Part shown: positions 41,628 through 49,868 of the stretch, piece by piece
How positions within the stretch are numbered: the first letter of the stretch is position 1
Layout of the letters: the number at the start of each line of letters is the position of its first letter
Position numbers and translations under genes: made by a program
Notes under the pieces: generated by a model
Database searches by the model: none
Seen by the model: the letters and a program-made list of their open reading frames with translations, nothing else
Told to the model about the DNA's origin: nothing
Assembly (NCBI GenBank): GCA_049325575.1
Contig: JBMOLK010000218.1
Coordinates: forward strand, 1-56,608
Reading direction: 5' to 3'
Length of the DNA: 56,608 bases
Origin: JBMOLK01 sp049325575
GTDB lineage: Bacteria > Bacillota > Clostridia > Acetivibrionales > Acetivibrionaceae

Positions 41628-43142
41628 ATGGACTGCACTAAGATTCCACCCTGTGTTTTGGTCATCTTTGGGGGTACAGGTGACCTGACCCATAGAAAGC
41701 TTATCCCTGCCCTATACAATTTAAAATATCAAAACTGGCTTCCTGAAAACTTTGCAGTTGTATCGATAGGAAGAAGAAATAAAACGGATGATGAATACAG
41801 GAAGGAAGCCTGGGATTCAGTCGGGAAGTATTCAAGATTTGAGCTAAATGAAAAAATGTGGGGAGAAATCAGCAATAATCTTTATTATAAAAAAGTTGAT
41901 TTTGAAGACGGTAAGGACTATGAAGCTCTGAAGGTATTTTTAAAAGGCATTGAAAGTGATAAGGGAACAGAGGGAAATATAATATTTTATCTTGCCGTTG
42001 CTCCAGAGTTTTTTGAGACTATTATAACCAATCTTCATGAGAATGGAATGGTTAACGCTGATGGTCCTTCATGGCAGAGGGTTGTCATAGAAAAGCCTTT
42101 TGGCAGCAGCCTTAAGTCGGCAAGGGATTTAAACCGCAAAATAGCCCAGGTCTTTAATGAAAAGAACACCTTCAGGATAGATCACTATCTTGGCAAGGAA
42201 ATGGTACAGAGTATAATGAATGTGCGGTTTGCCAATTCTCTGTTTGAACCTTTATGGAACAATAAGTATATAGATAATATCCAGATATCATCCTGTGAAA
42301 CAATTGGAATAGAAAACAGAGGAGAATACTATGAAAAAGCAGGTGCTCTTGGGGACATGATTCAGAACCATATGCTTCAGATTCTTGCTCTTGTAGCTAT
42401 GGAACCGCCTGCCGGCACAAGTGCCGAATCTATAAGGGATGAAAAGGTAAAGGTCCTTGGATCAATTAAAGAATTTACACCTGAAGTTGTTGCGGGCGAC
42501 ATTGTTTTCGGGCAGTATTCGGAAGGCGAAACGGAAGCCGGCACAGTTGTTGGATACCGTCAGGAGAATAAAGTGTCACCAGATTCCAAAACTGAATCTT
42601 ATGCTGCAATAAAAATTCAAATAGATAACCCCAGGTGGGAGGGTGTACCTTTTTATATCAGAACCGGAAAGAGGCTTGCTGAAAAAACAACTGATATTGT
42701 GGTACAGCTAAAAATGCCTGCAAATGCTGTGAATATGGAAGAAAGTAGCGGATACGAACCAAACCTGATTGTAATCAGAATCCAGCCAAAAGAGGAGCTT
42801 TTTATCAGGTTCAATACGAAAAAGCCGGGGATTCTGGGGCAGATATGTCCTGTAAAGATGAACTACTGCCAGAAGTGCAGGACTTGCGAACTGCAGACCA
42901 ATTCACCTGAAGCATATGAAAAGCTTATATATGATGTTATAAACGGTGATTCCACCCTGTTTACAAGATGGGACGAGGTAGAAAAGTCATGGAGTATTAT
43001 AGAAACGATTAAAGACTCAAAAGGGAGCAAAGCACTTTCATTTCCAAATTATAAGCCAGGCACCTGGGGGCCGGATGAAGCAGATGAGCTTCTTAAGAGG
43101 GATGGCAGACACTGGTGGAACACAGTGACAAAAGGTAGCTAA
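41628..43142 (+). CDS. zwf: Glucose-6-phosphate 1-dehydrogenase
   Basis: 504 aa from ATG 41628 with GGAGG upstream; an in-frame ATG at 41571 lies inside gnd and is unlikely. NADP site FGGTGDLTHRKL, active site RIDHYLGKE, EKPFG. Near the C-terminus lies a Cys-rich loop (CPVKMNYCQKCRTCELQ; four Cys, 42847-42897) just before SPEAYEKL. It has more cysteines than I expect in the family and might bind metal or act as a redox switch. Coupled to gnd. Confidence 0.93.
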   Translation: MDCTKIPPCVLVIFGGTGDLTHRKLIPALYNLKYQNWLPENFAVVSIGRRNKTDDEYRKEAWDSVGKYSRFELNEKMWGEISNNLYYKKVDFEDGKDYEALKVFLKGIESDKGTEGNIIFYLAVAPEFFETIITNLHENGMVNADGPSWQRVVIEKPFGSSLKSARDLNRKIAQVFNEKNTFRIDHYLGKEMVQSIMNVRFANSLFEPLWNNKYIDNIQISSCETIGIENRGEYYEKAGALGDMIQNHMLQILALVAMEPPAGTSAESIRDEKVKVLGSIKEFTPEVVAGDIVFGQYSEGETEAGTVVGYRQENKVSPDSKTESYAAIKIQIDNPRWEGVPFYIRTGKRLAEKTTDIVVQLKMPANAVNMEESSGYEPNLIVIRIQPKEELFIRFNTKKPGILGQICPVKMNYCQKCRTCELQTNSPEAYEKLIYDVINGDSTLFTRWDEVEKSWSIIETIKDSKGSKALSFPNYKPGTWGPDEADELLKRDGRHWWNTVTKGS

Positions 43143-43162
43143 GGCTTGCTGTCTTTTGTCAC
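43125..43162 (+). terminator. Terminator of gnd-zwf
   Basis: Perfect 10-bp stem GTGACAAAAG/CTTTTGTCAC overlapping the zwf stop, followed by TTTCTCC. It also lies at the 3' end of the convergent DUF2249 gene and may serve both. Confidence 0.6.
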
Positions 43163-43188
43163 TTTCTCCTGATACCTGGCTTTTGAAA

Positions 43189-43431
43189 TTAATGGGTATC
43201 CTTTTTCTTAATGGCGACTCTCCATACATCAGGACCTTGTTCAAGGTATTGCCATTCAAACTGATCGGGGAGCTCGGCCATAAATTGATAGTGCAGGGGG
43301 CGCGGGTCATGGTCGTTAATAAGCTCCATTTTTTCACCAGGATTCAAGCTGTCGAATGTTTTAAAAATCATGGGATGTTTATCTTTGGGTTCGTATTTGC
43401 GTGCGTCTATTTGCTTACTGAAGTTTTCCAT
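43189..43431 (-). CDS. DUF2249 protein (copy 1)
   Basis: 80 aa from ATG 43431 with GGAGG upstream. The family core is clear: HPMIFKTFDSL, then ELINDHDPRPLHYQF and WQYLEQGPDVWRV. DUF2249 domains often occur with hemerythrin and DUF438/DUF1858 proteins in NO/O2 stress loci. A second copy lies at 48579. The gene is convergent with zwf, and its upstream region is shared with the channel gene and two FNR-like sites. Exact role unknown. Confidence 0.85.
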   Translation of the reverse strand: MENFSKQIDARKYEPKDKHPMIFKTFDSLNPGEKMELINDHDPRPLHYQFMAELPDQFEWQYLEQGPDVWRVAIKKKDTH

Positions 43432-43648
43432 TAAATTTCCTCCTTGATACAACTGCGCCGCAAGAGTTTATTGCCCTGCGCAGTAATATTAATTAGATTA
43501 GTTTACTTTTTTATCATTCCAATAAAATTGATTTAATATCCTTAGTTTTGATACTAATTAAATTCTAAATAGCAGTGTCAACTTTTTCCCCTAAAGTCTA
43601 AACTAGCTCTGCATTAGAAATATAATGATATGTTTTTTCCAGTAATTA
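43432..43648. other. Left part of the divergent promoter region between DUF2249 and the FNT channel
   Basis: Together with 43665-43870 this is a 439-bp gene-free stretch. This left part is AT-rich. I see no coding frame and no clear promoter. The FNR-like boxes and an inverted repeat lie to its right. Confidence 0.4.
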
Positions 43649-43664
43649 TGTGATTTTGATCACA
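43649..43664. promoter_or_regulatory. CRP/FNR-type operator (distal)
   Basis: TGTGATTTTGATCACA has perfect TGTGAT/ATCACA half-sites. It lies in the divergent region between the DUF2249 gene and the FNT channel and could serve either side. Confidence 0.75.
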
Positions 43665-43752
43665 TACAAATTATATTATGTAATTTAAAATTATTTGGAA
43701 AATAACGCACAGTCCTAGAGCACCGGACTGACTGACTCAACATAAGCCCAAC

Positions 43753-43862
43753 ACACCTGCCTTAATTTGTGATATAAAATAGCAAAATGTGTGAAATTTA
43801 TCACATACTTTTTGCTAAAGATTAAATACAATTTATAAAGTACTTATTTTAAAGGCAGGTGT
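43753..43862 (+). promoter_or_regulatory. Long-range inverted repeat covering the FNT channel ribosome binding site
   Basis: ACACCTGCCTT (43753-43763) is a perfect 11-nt complement of AAGGCAGGTGT (43852-43862). The right arm contains the AGGTG Shine-Dalgarno of the channel gene. If the transcript begins upstream of 43753 the ribosome binding site could be masked; if it begins after the FNR-like site it is free. This would make translation depend on promoter choice. Confidence 0.4.
43790..43805. promoter_or_regulatory. CRP/FNR-type operator (proximal)
   Basis: TGTGAAATTTATCACA has perfect TGTGA/TCACA half-sites. It is centred about 74 nt before the FNT channel start. Two such sites in one promoter suggest strong control by one of the local FNR-like proteins. 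Confidence 0.75.
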
Positions 43863-43870
43863 TGCGTTAA

Positions 43871-44656
43871 ATGAATGAAATGATTTTGAAGCTGGCGGTT
43901 GCATCAAGGGAAAAAATAGAGCTCCTTAACAAAAGCACTATCAGGTATTTCATTTTATCTATGTTAGCCGGAATATATGTAGGGTTTGGCATTATACTTA
44001 TTTTTTCAATAGGTGCTCCGCTAAAAGCAGCGGGCGTACCGTGGCTAAAAGCATTAATGGGTGCTTCCTTTGCCATAGCGCTCACATTGGTGATTTTTGC
44101 CGGTTCAGAGCTTTTTACAGGAAATAATATGATCATGGCAGTAGGAAGCCTAATAAAAAAAGTAACCTGGCTTGACACATTAAAGGTTTGGACAGTCAGT
44201 TATTTTGGAAATCTAGCCGGATCACTGCTGCTGGCACTGGCAATGTCAGGCACAGGTCTTATTACAAAGGGCCCTTTAAGGGACTTTATTGTTTTGACAG
44301 CTGCCGATAAAATGAACACACCATTTGATCAGTTGTTTGTGAGAGGGATTCTTTGCAATATGCTGGTTTGTCTGGCTATTTGGACGGCGACAAAAGCCAG
44401 GGAGGATACTGCAAAGCTGATTCTAATATTCTGGTGCCTCTTTGGATTTATAGGCGCAGGCTTTGAACACAGTATAGCCAATATGACTCTTTTGGGTATG
44501 GGTCTTTTTGCGCCCCATGACGGGCAATTGGTTTCATGGTGGGGATTTTTGAACAATCTGGTACCGGTTACCCTTGGGAACATGTTGGGGGGTGGCCTGA
44601 TAATAGGTGCCGGTTATTGGTTTATTACAGGCAGTATTAAAGCTGCCGATGAGTAA
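43871..44656 (+). CDS. Formate/nitrite transporter family channel, probable hydrosulfide channel
   Basis: 261 aa with about six membrane helices and FNT motifs (GVPWLKALMGASFAIALTLV, GSELFTGNN, GNLAGSLLLAL, NMLGGGLIIGAGYW). FNT pentamers carry formate, nitrite or HS-. It lies 23 nt upstream of asrABC, the sulfite reductase genes. In C. difficile an FNT protein encoded with asrABC was characterised as a hydrosulfide channel, so export of HS- made by AsrABC is the best guess. Nitrite or formate transport remains possible. Confidence 0.88.
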   Translation: MNEMILKLAVASREKIELLNKSTIRYFILSMLAGIYVGFGIILIFSIGAPLKAAGVPWLKALMGASFAIALTLVIFAGSELFTGNNMIMAVGSLIKKVTWLDTLKVWTVSYFGNLAGSLLLALAMSGTGLITKGPLRDFIVLTAADKMNTPFDQLFVRGILCNMLVCLAIWTATKAREDTAKLILIFWCLFGFIGAGFEHSIANMTLLGMGLFAPHDGQLVSWWGFLNNLVPVTLGNMLGGGLIIGAGYWFITGSIKAADE

Positions 44657-44679
44657 AATACATATATGGGGAGGTCAAA

Positions 44680-45705
44680 ATGTCAAGAAGGTTAGGCTAT
44701 TCAGACTTTGACGAAATATTAGGTGAGCTTGAAAATAACTACAGAATCTATGCACCTAAAAGCTTTCATGGGATTGGGGCATATTCTGATACAGATGTAA
44801 TACGGTATGGTGAAATTAAAAGTGTATCAGAGATTGTTACCCGTCAAAAGACTCATTACTCAGTAAAGGAAATATTTTTTCCTATAACCCAGACCCTTTT
44901 TTACTACTTTGATGATGAAACCAGGGCACCAAAGCTGGATGATAAGGGGATAATCATCTTTTTGAGGCCTTGCGATATCAATGCAGTCAATTCCCTTGAT
45001 AAAGTGTTTTTAGAGAACGGAAATATCAAGGATGTGTATTATGAAGGACTTCGCAGCAAGATCAAAGTATTTATGTTAGAGTGCAGGGAAGGGTTTGACA
45101 ATTGCTTTTGTGCTTCGATGAACGCCAATAAAACCGGGGATTATGATGCTGCTTTCCGGTTTGGTGAAAATGAAGTTCTCTGTGAGATAAAAAATGATGA
45201 TTTTATTCCCCTGTTCCAAAATAAAGGCGTGGAAATTGAATTTACACCGGAGTTTGTAGAAAGAGACTATGCTAAGGTAAGTTTACCGCAGATCGAGAAA
45301 ATTACTACAGATATGTTCGATGACAGTATGTGGTCAGAGTATTCAAAACGCTGTATAGCGTGCGGGCGGTGTAATTTTGTTTGCCCCACCTGCTCCTGCT
45401 GGACAATGCAGGATATCCAGTATGAAGGAAGTCAAAGCGCGGGAGAGCGAAGACGGGTATGGGCAAGCTGTCATGTAGACAGGTATTCGGATATGGCCGG
45501 AGGCCATTCTTTCAGGCGCAGCAGTGGTGAGCGCATGCGGTTTAAGGTTTTCCACAAGATATATGACTTTAAAAAGCGGTTTGGATTCAATATGTGCACA
45601 GGCTGTGGAAGATGTGACGATATCTGCCCGGAGTACATCTCCTACCGGAATGCTGTCAATAGAGTTACAAAACTTACGGAGGAGGTGCAGCATGATGGAA
45701 AATAA
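44680..45705 (+). CDS. asrA: Anaerobic sulfite reductase subunit A
   Basis: 341 aa. The C-terminal half has two ferredoxin-like clusters, CIACGRCNFVCPTCSCW and CTGCGRCDDICPEY, as in AsrA and the HdrA-linked/hydrogenase beta electron carriers. GGGGAGG lies upstream. It passes electrons between AsrB and the siroheme subunit AsrC. Its end overlaps asrB by 14 nt. Whole order asrA-asrB-asrC is kept. Confidence 0.92.
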   Translation: MSRRLGYSDFDEILGELENNYRIYAPKSFHGIGAYSDTDVIRYGEIKSVSEIVTRQKTHYSVKEIFFPITQTLFYYFDDETRAPKLDDKGIIIFLRPCDINAVNSLDKVFLENGNIKDVYYEGLRSKIKVFMLECREGFDNCFCASMNANKTGDYDAAFRFGENEVLCEIKNDDFIPLFQNKGVEIEFTPEFVERDYAKVSLPQIEKITTDMFDDSMWSEYSKRCIACGRCNFVCPTCSCWTMQDIQYEGSQSAGERRRVWASCHVDRYSDMAGGHSFRRSSGERMRFKVFHKIYDFKKRFGFNMCTGCGRCDDICPEYISYRNAVNRVTKLTEEVQHDGK

Positions 45706-46495
45706 CCCGTACATATCAAAAAAATATAGAATTCTCGAAATAATTCCTCAGACGGATATTGACTATACTTACAGGATTGAGTTTGATAAGCCTTTGCTGC
45801 CGGGCCAGTTTTTACAGGTATCCATACCTAAGGTTGGAGAATGTCCCATATCTGTAAGTGATTTTGGCTGTGGATACGTGGATATGACAATACGCCATGT
45901 AGGAAAAGTGACAAATACCATAAAAGAGCTTAATAAAGGAGATTGGATTTTTTTAAGGGGACCCTATGGCAATGGCTTTAATATGGACAATTATAGGGGA
46001 AAGCATTTGGTAATCGCAGCAGGGGGTACCGGCCTTGCACCTGTGAAGAAAATTATCAATCACTTTCATAAAAATCCTTGTGAAGTAAAAAGAATGGATG
46101 TGCTAATAGGCTTTAAAACGCCTAAAGACATTTTATTTAAGGATGAAGTCAATGAATGGATAAGTAATGAAAAGATCAACACTGTCCTCACAGTGGATAG
46201 AAATGATGAGAGCTGGGCCTGCAATACCGGTTTTATTACAGATTTTGTTTGTAATGTCAAGATAGATGATACCAATAATGCTGAGGTAATTATTGTTGGA
46301 CCTCCGGTAATGATGAGCTGTACAGCCAGAGAGTTTTTAAAGCTTGGCATAAAAGAAGAGAATATCTGGGTTTCCTTTGAAAGAAATATGAGCTGCGGAC
46401 TTGGAAAGTGCGGTCACTGTAAGGTTGATGAGACCTATGTTTGTCTGGAAGGGCCGGTTTTTAAGTATAATGCAGCAAAAAAGTTGATCGACTGA
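45692..46495 (+). CDS. asrB: Anaerobic sulfite reductase subunit B (FAD/NAD, 2Fe-2S)
   Basis: 267 aa. I start at the ATG pair at 45692/45695 behind GGAGGAGGTG, inside the end of asrA; a longer in-frame upstream extension to 45524 has no support. FAD-binding region, RGPYGNGF, NAD-binding GGTGLAP, and C-terminal CGLGKCGHCKVDETYVC for a 2Fe-2S cluster, as in dihydroorotate dehydrogenase K-type subunits. It takes electrons from NAD(P)H. Confidence 0.92.
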   Translation: MMENNPYISKKYRILEIIPQTDIDYTYRIEFDKPLLPGQFLQVSIPKVGECPISVSDFGCGYVDMTIRHVGKVTNTIKELNKGDWIFLRGPYGNGFNMDNYRGKHLVIAAGGTGLAPVKKIINHFHKNPCEVKRMDVLIGFKTPKDILFKDEVNEWISNEKINTVLTVDRNDESWACNTGFITDFVCNVKIDDTNNAEVIIVGPPVMMSCTAREFLKLGIKEENIWVSFERNMSCGLGKCGHCKVDETYVCLEGPVFKYNAAKKLID

Positions 46496-46503
46496 TATGG
46501 AGG

Positions 46504-47505
46504 GTGTCTATGTCTATAAATACAAAGCTAATTAAGAAAAATGCTTACCGTGTAACTAAAAAGAGGGGTAAAACCGCATTGAGGATAAGAGTGCCCGGTG
46601 GGCATCTTGATGTCCGGTTCCTTGATACTATAAAAGAAATTGCAGACAAGTACGGAAACGGCACTATACATATTACTATCCGGCAAGGGTTTGAAATTCC
46701 GGAAATTGATTTTGGCAGGATGCACGAGATTAACGAGCTGATTGCTCCATTGATAAAGGGGTTGGAGCTTGATATTGGTGTAGATATAAGGAAGCCGGAA
46801 GAAGGTTATCCATCTGCGGGTACAAGAAATATATCAGCTTGTATTGGAAACAGGGTATGTCCATTTGCCAATTATGACACTACTGCGTTTGCTTATAAGA
46901 TAGAAAAAGCAGTGTTCCCCAATGATTATCATGTAAAAATTGCTTTAACAGGATGTCCAAATGACTGCATCAAGGCACACCTGCAGGACTTTGGCATTAT
47001 AGGTCAGGTGGACCGCCGGTATGATGAGTACAGGTGCGTCGGGTGCCAGGCATGTGTGGACAACTGCAGGAGAAGGGTCACAGGAGCCCTGTCCATGGTC
47101 AATTACAAGGTAAAACTTAATAAGGATCTTTGTATAGGATGTGGGGAGTGCATCATGAAATGCCCCACAGGAGCATGGTATAGGAACCCTGAAAAATACT
47201 ACAGACTGATTGTTATGGGAAGAACAGGCAAGAAGAATCCCCGTCTTGCACAGACATTCCTTGAGTGGGTTGATGAAGAAACCATTCTAAAGATTTTAAA
47301 AAACACCTATGAATATATCGATAAATTCATTGATAAAAACGATCCAAGCGGGAAGGAGCATGTGGGATATATCTTTGACAGAACGGGTTATCAGGTATTC
47401 AGGGAATACGTACTAAAAGATGTAAACCTTGGGCCTATGGCAAAAGTGGCCGATCATATCGGGTTTAGCGGGTATTCGTACAGCAGGAATTCATTGATGA
47501 AATAG
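46504..47505 (+). CDS. asrC: Anaerobic sulfite reductase subunit C (siroheme)
   Basis: 333 aa. Siroheme/4Fe-4S ligands CIGNRVC (C-x5-C) and CPNDC (C-x3-C), followed by two ferredoxin clusters CVGCQACVDNC and CIGCGECIMKCP. It reduces sulfite to sulfide with six electrons. It begins 8 nt after asrB. No siroheme biosynthesis gene is in the window. Sulfite detoxification or sulfur assimilation are both possible. Confidence 0.93.
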   Translation: MSMSINTKLIKKNAYRVTKKRGKTALRIRVPGGHLDVRFLDTIKEIADKYGNGTIHITIRQGFEIPEIDFGRMHEINELIAPLIKGLELDIGVDIRKPEEGYPSAGTRNISACIGNRVCPFANYDTTAFAYKIEKAVFPNDYHVKIALTGCPNDCIKAHLQDFGIIGQVDRRYDEYRCVGCQACVDNCRRRVTGALSMVNYKVKLNKDLCIGCGECIMKCPTGAWYRNPEKYYRLIVMGRTGKKNPRLAQTFLEWVDEETILKILKNTYEYIDKFIDKNDPSGKEHVGYIFDRTGYQVFREYVLKDVNLGPMAKVADHIGFSGYSYSRNSLMK

Positions 47506-47614
47506 GCGGTTCATACACAAAGTGTAAGCGCATAAAGTATATTTATTTTGAGAAACATAAAAGGAAGCTTGAATTACTCATAACATGAATCCATACATTA
47601 GGAGAAATCATATT

Positions 47615-48532
47615 ATGTATGATGTAATTATAATAGGTGGAGGCCCTGCAGGCTTCAGTGCGGCTCTTTATACGGCAAGGGCCAAGCTGGAAACCCTGTT
47701 AATCGAAAGGGCCTTTTCCGGTGGACAAATGGCTACGACTAACGAGATGGAAAATTATCCGGGTTTTGAGGACCCTATTAGTGGGCCTGACCTTGCCCAA
47801 CATATGGAAAATCAGGCAAAGAGATTTGGGACAAAAGTTATTAATGAGGATGTAATTGATTTAACATTAAATCAGATAATAAAAACTGTTAAAACTAAAG
47901 CAGGCATATACCAGTCTAAAGTAGTGATATTATGCATGGGAGCATCTCCAAAAGAGCTGGGCCTTCCCAATGAGAGGCAGCTTAGGGGATACGGTGTATC
48001 ATATTGTGCTACATGTGACGGGGCCTTTTATAAGGGTATGGATGTTGCTGTCATAGGCGGGGGAGATACTGCAGCAGAGGATGCACTGTTTCTGACAAGG
48101 TTCTGCAATAAGGTGTATCTTGTTCACCGCAGGGATAAAATGAGAGCAACTAAAGTAATACAGGATTCTGTTCTAAATAATAAAAAAATCGAGATAGTGT
48201 GGAATTCGGTGGTAGAAGAGATCATTGGTGATGCACAAGTCTCGGGTATAAGAATAATGAATGTAAAAACCAAGGAGCCTTCGAAAATAGAAGTAAGCGG
48301 ACTGTTTGTTGCTATAGGTAATGTACCAAATACCGAGTTGGCACAAGATAAGGTTGAACTAAGCGAATCGGGATATGTAGTTACTGATGAAAATATGCAA
48401 ACAAACATCTTTGGTGTGTTTGCAGCCGGGGATATCAGGGAGAAGACACTAAGGCAGGTGATAACGGCAGCTTCTGATGGAGCTATTGCTGCCCATATGG
48501 CTGAAAGGTATATTAGCGATAACAGTTGGTAG
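47615..48532 (+). CDS. Thioredoxin reductase-family NAD(P)H-disulfide oxidoreductase
   Basis: 305 aa from ATG 47615 (AGGAGAA 8 nt upstream; the ATG at 47585 is unlikely). FAD motif IIIGGGPAGFSAALYTARA, redox-active CATC (C131, C134), NADPH motif GGGDTAAEDALFL, and the C-terminal GVFAAGDIREK. Full TrxB layout. No thioredoxin gene is adjacent, so it may be the general enzyme or serve a local partner such as the DUF proteins nearby. Confidence 0.9.
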   Translation: MYDVIIIGGGPAGFSAALYTARAKLETLLIERAFSGGQMATTNEMENYPGFEDPISGPDLAQHMENQAKRFGTKVINEDVIDLTLNQIIKTVKTKAGIYQSKVVILCMGASPKELGLPNERQLRGYGVSYCATCDGAFYKGMDVAVIGGGDTAAEDALFLTRFCNKVYLVHRRDKMRATKVIQDSVLNNKKIEIVWNSVVEEIIGDAQVSGIRIMNVKTKEPSKIEVSGLFVAIGNVPNTELAQDKVELSESGYVVTDENMQTNIFGVFAAGDIREKTLRQVITAASDGAIAAHMAERYISDNSW

Positions 48533-48578
48533 ATTACAAGGGCATGGCCTTTGAGCATTGTTTGGACTACCTGTGGCA

Positions 48579-48818
48579 TTACTGCCTCTTTTCAACTATA
48601 ACCCGCCAAACATCGGGACCCTGTTCTATATATTGCCAGGCATATTGATTCGGAAAATCCGCAGAGAACTTGTACTCTAACAACGGTCTTAGGTCATGAT
48701 CATTAATTAATTCTATTTTTTCATTGTTGCTGATGCCTTGAAAAGCACTATAGACAGTAGGATATCTGTCTTTTGGCGGGATGACTCTTATATCTATTTG
48801 TAATTTTATATCAGACAC
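48579..48818 (-). CDS. DUF2249 protein (copy 2)
   Basis: 79 aa, with ELINDHDLRPLLEYKF and WQYIEQGPDVWRVIVEK. It is clearly related to the copy at 43189 and likewise minus-strand, convergent with an oxidoreductase gene and followed upstream by a shared region with a plus-strand stress gene. GGAGG lies before the start. Function unknown; probably part of the same stress response. Confidence 0.85.
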   Translation of the reverse strand: MSDIKLQIDIRVIPPKDRYPTVYSAFQGISNNEKIELINDHDLRPLLEYKFSADFPNQYAWQYIEQGPDVWRVIVEKRQ

Positions 48819-49016
48819 CGTTCATTCCTCCTATCAAAAGCTCTTGTTTATAATTAGCTTTTGCTGCATTTAATTTTTTATTCGCACTAACATGGGTAAA
48901 TATAAGAGATATGAAATTGTAAGGTGCTTGTTATTTACTAATTGTGGATATGCTATTTTAAAAGAATAGTGGTATATTAATATTTAAATAATGATTATTA
49001 AAGGGAATGGTTATGT

Positions 49017-49730
49017 ATGAGTAAGCATGAATGCAGCTGCGAACATTGCCAACATCAGCTTTGTGCCCGCAGAGTGCCTATTTTCTCCACCCTTGACGAC
49101 CAGGAATTAAAACGGATTGTCAGCCTGATTATAAGAAGGCAGTATGCCAAAGGGGAGTTAATAATACTTGAAGGCTCAAGTCTAGAAGGTCTTATCATTA
49201 TTAATAAAGGGCAGGTTAAGGCTTTTCGGGACACTCTTGAAGGCAGGGAGCAGATACTATATATCTTTTCAGAGGGCGATTTTTTTGGAGAAAAGAACCT
49301 GCTGCGAAATCAAAAAGCAACATACAATGTAGAAGCACTTGAAGCAACTAATATATGCATGATTAAGAAAAGTGATTTCCAGAAGCTGTTGCGGGAATAT
49401 CCGGACATCGGGATCAAGATAATGGAAGAGCTCTGCAGCCGGTTGGAACGGTTGGAAAATACAATTGAAAGCATGGGTGCCAAAAACGTGGAAGCAAGGG
49501 TTAGTTCAGTACTTCTGGAGTTTGCAAGAAAATATGGAAAAGAACACAGGAAAGGACTTCTAATAGAACTTCCGTTAAGCCGTGAAGGTATAGCAAGTTA
49601 TATCGGGCTTGCCAGAGAGACTGTAAGCCGGAAGATGAGCCTTTTACAGGATGAAGGCATTATTGAAATGATAGGAAACAAGAAGGTTATTATAACTGAT
49701 AAAGAGGCGCTTGAAAAGTCAATTGAGTAG
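49017..49730 (+). CDS. FNR/CRP-family redox regulator (copy 2)
   Basis: 237 aa, a full-length paralogue of the 39736 regulator. N-terminal cysteines are C6, C8, C11 and C16 (copy 1 lacks C11), and C114 (TNICMIKKSDF) aligns with FNR C122. HTH: SREGIASYIGLARETVSRKM, the same RETVSRK recognition element as copy 1, so both may bind the same TGTGAT/ATCACA sites. It sits directly upstream of the flavodiiron/Ric genes and ends in a strong terminator. It probably senses O2 or NO. Confidence 0.88.
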   Translation: MSKHECSCEHCQHQLCARRVPIFSTLDDQELKRIVSLIIRRQYAKGELIILEGSSLEGLIIINKGQVKAFRDTLEGREQILYIFSEGDFFGEKNLLRNQKATYNVEALEATNICMIKKSDFQKLLREYPDIGIKIMEELCSRLERLENTIESMGAKNVEARVSSVLLEFARKYGKEHRKGLLIELPLSREGIASYIGLARETVSRKMSLLQDEGIIEMIGNKKVIITDKEALEKSIE

Positions 49731-49737
49731 ATAAACG

Positions 49738-49770
49738 AAGCCAGGGAATCAAAACTCCGGCTTTTTTTTT
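49738..49770 (+). terminator. Rho-independent terminator
   Basis: Stem AAGCC/GGCTT with an inner GGG/CTC and one mismatch, followed by nine T. It separates the FNR-like gene from fprA. Confidence 0.85.
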
Positions 49771-49868
49771 ATAGAATTATGAGTAGAGTCACAGTTTTAT
49801 TTTTGTATCCGGTGTATTATTTAATCAAGGTTAAACAACACATAAGAAGAAAAAAGGAGGGTATAACT

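Noticed and set aside
45524..45691. N-terminal extension of asrB
   Set aside because: It lies wholly inside asrA in another frame; a strong GGAGGAGGTG site supports the start at 45692.
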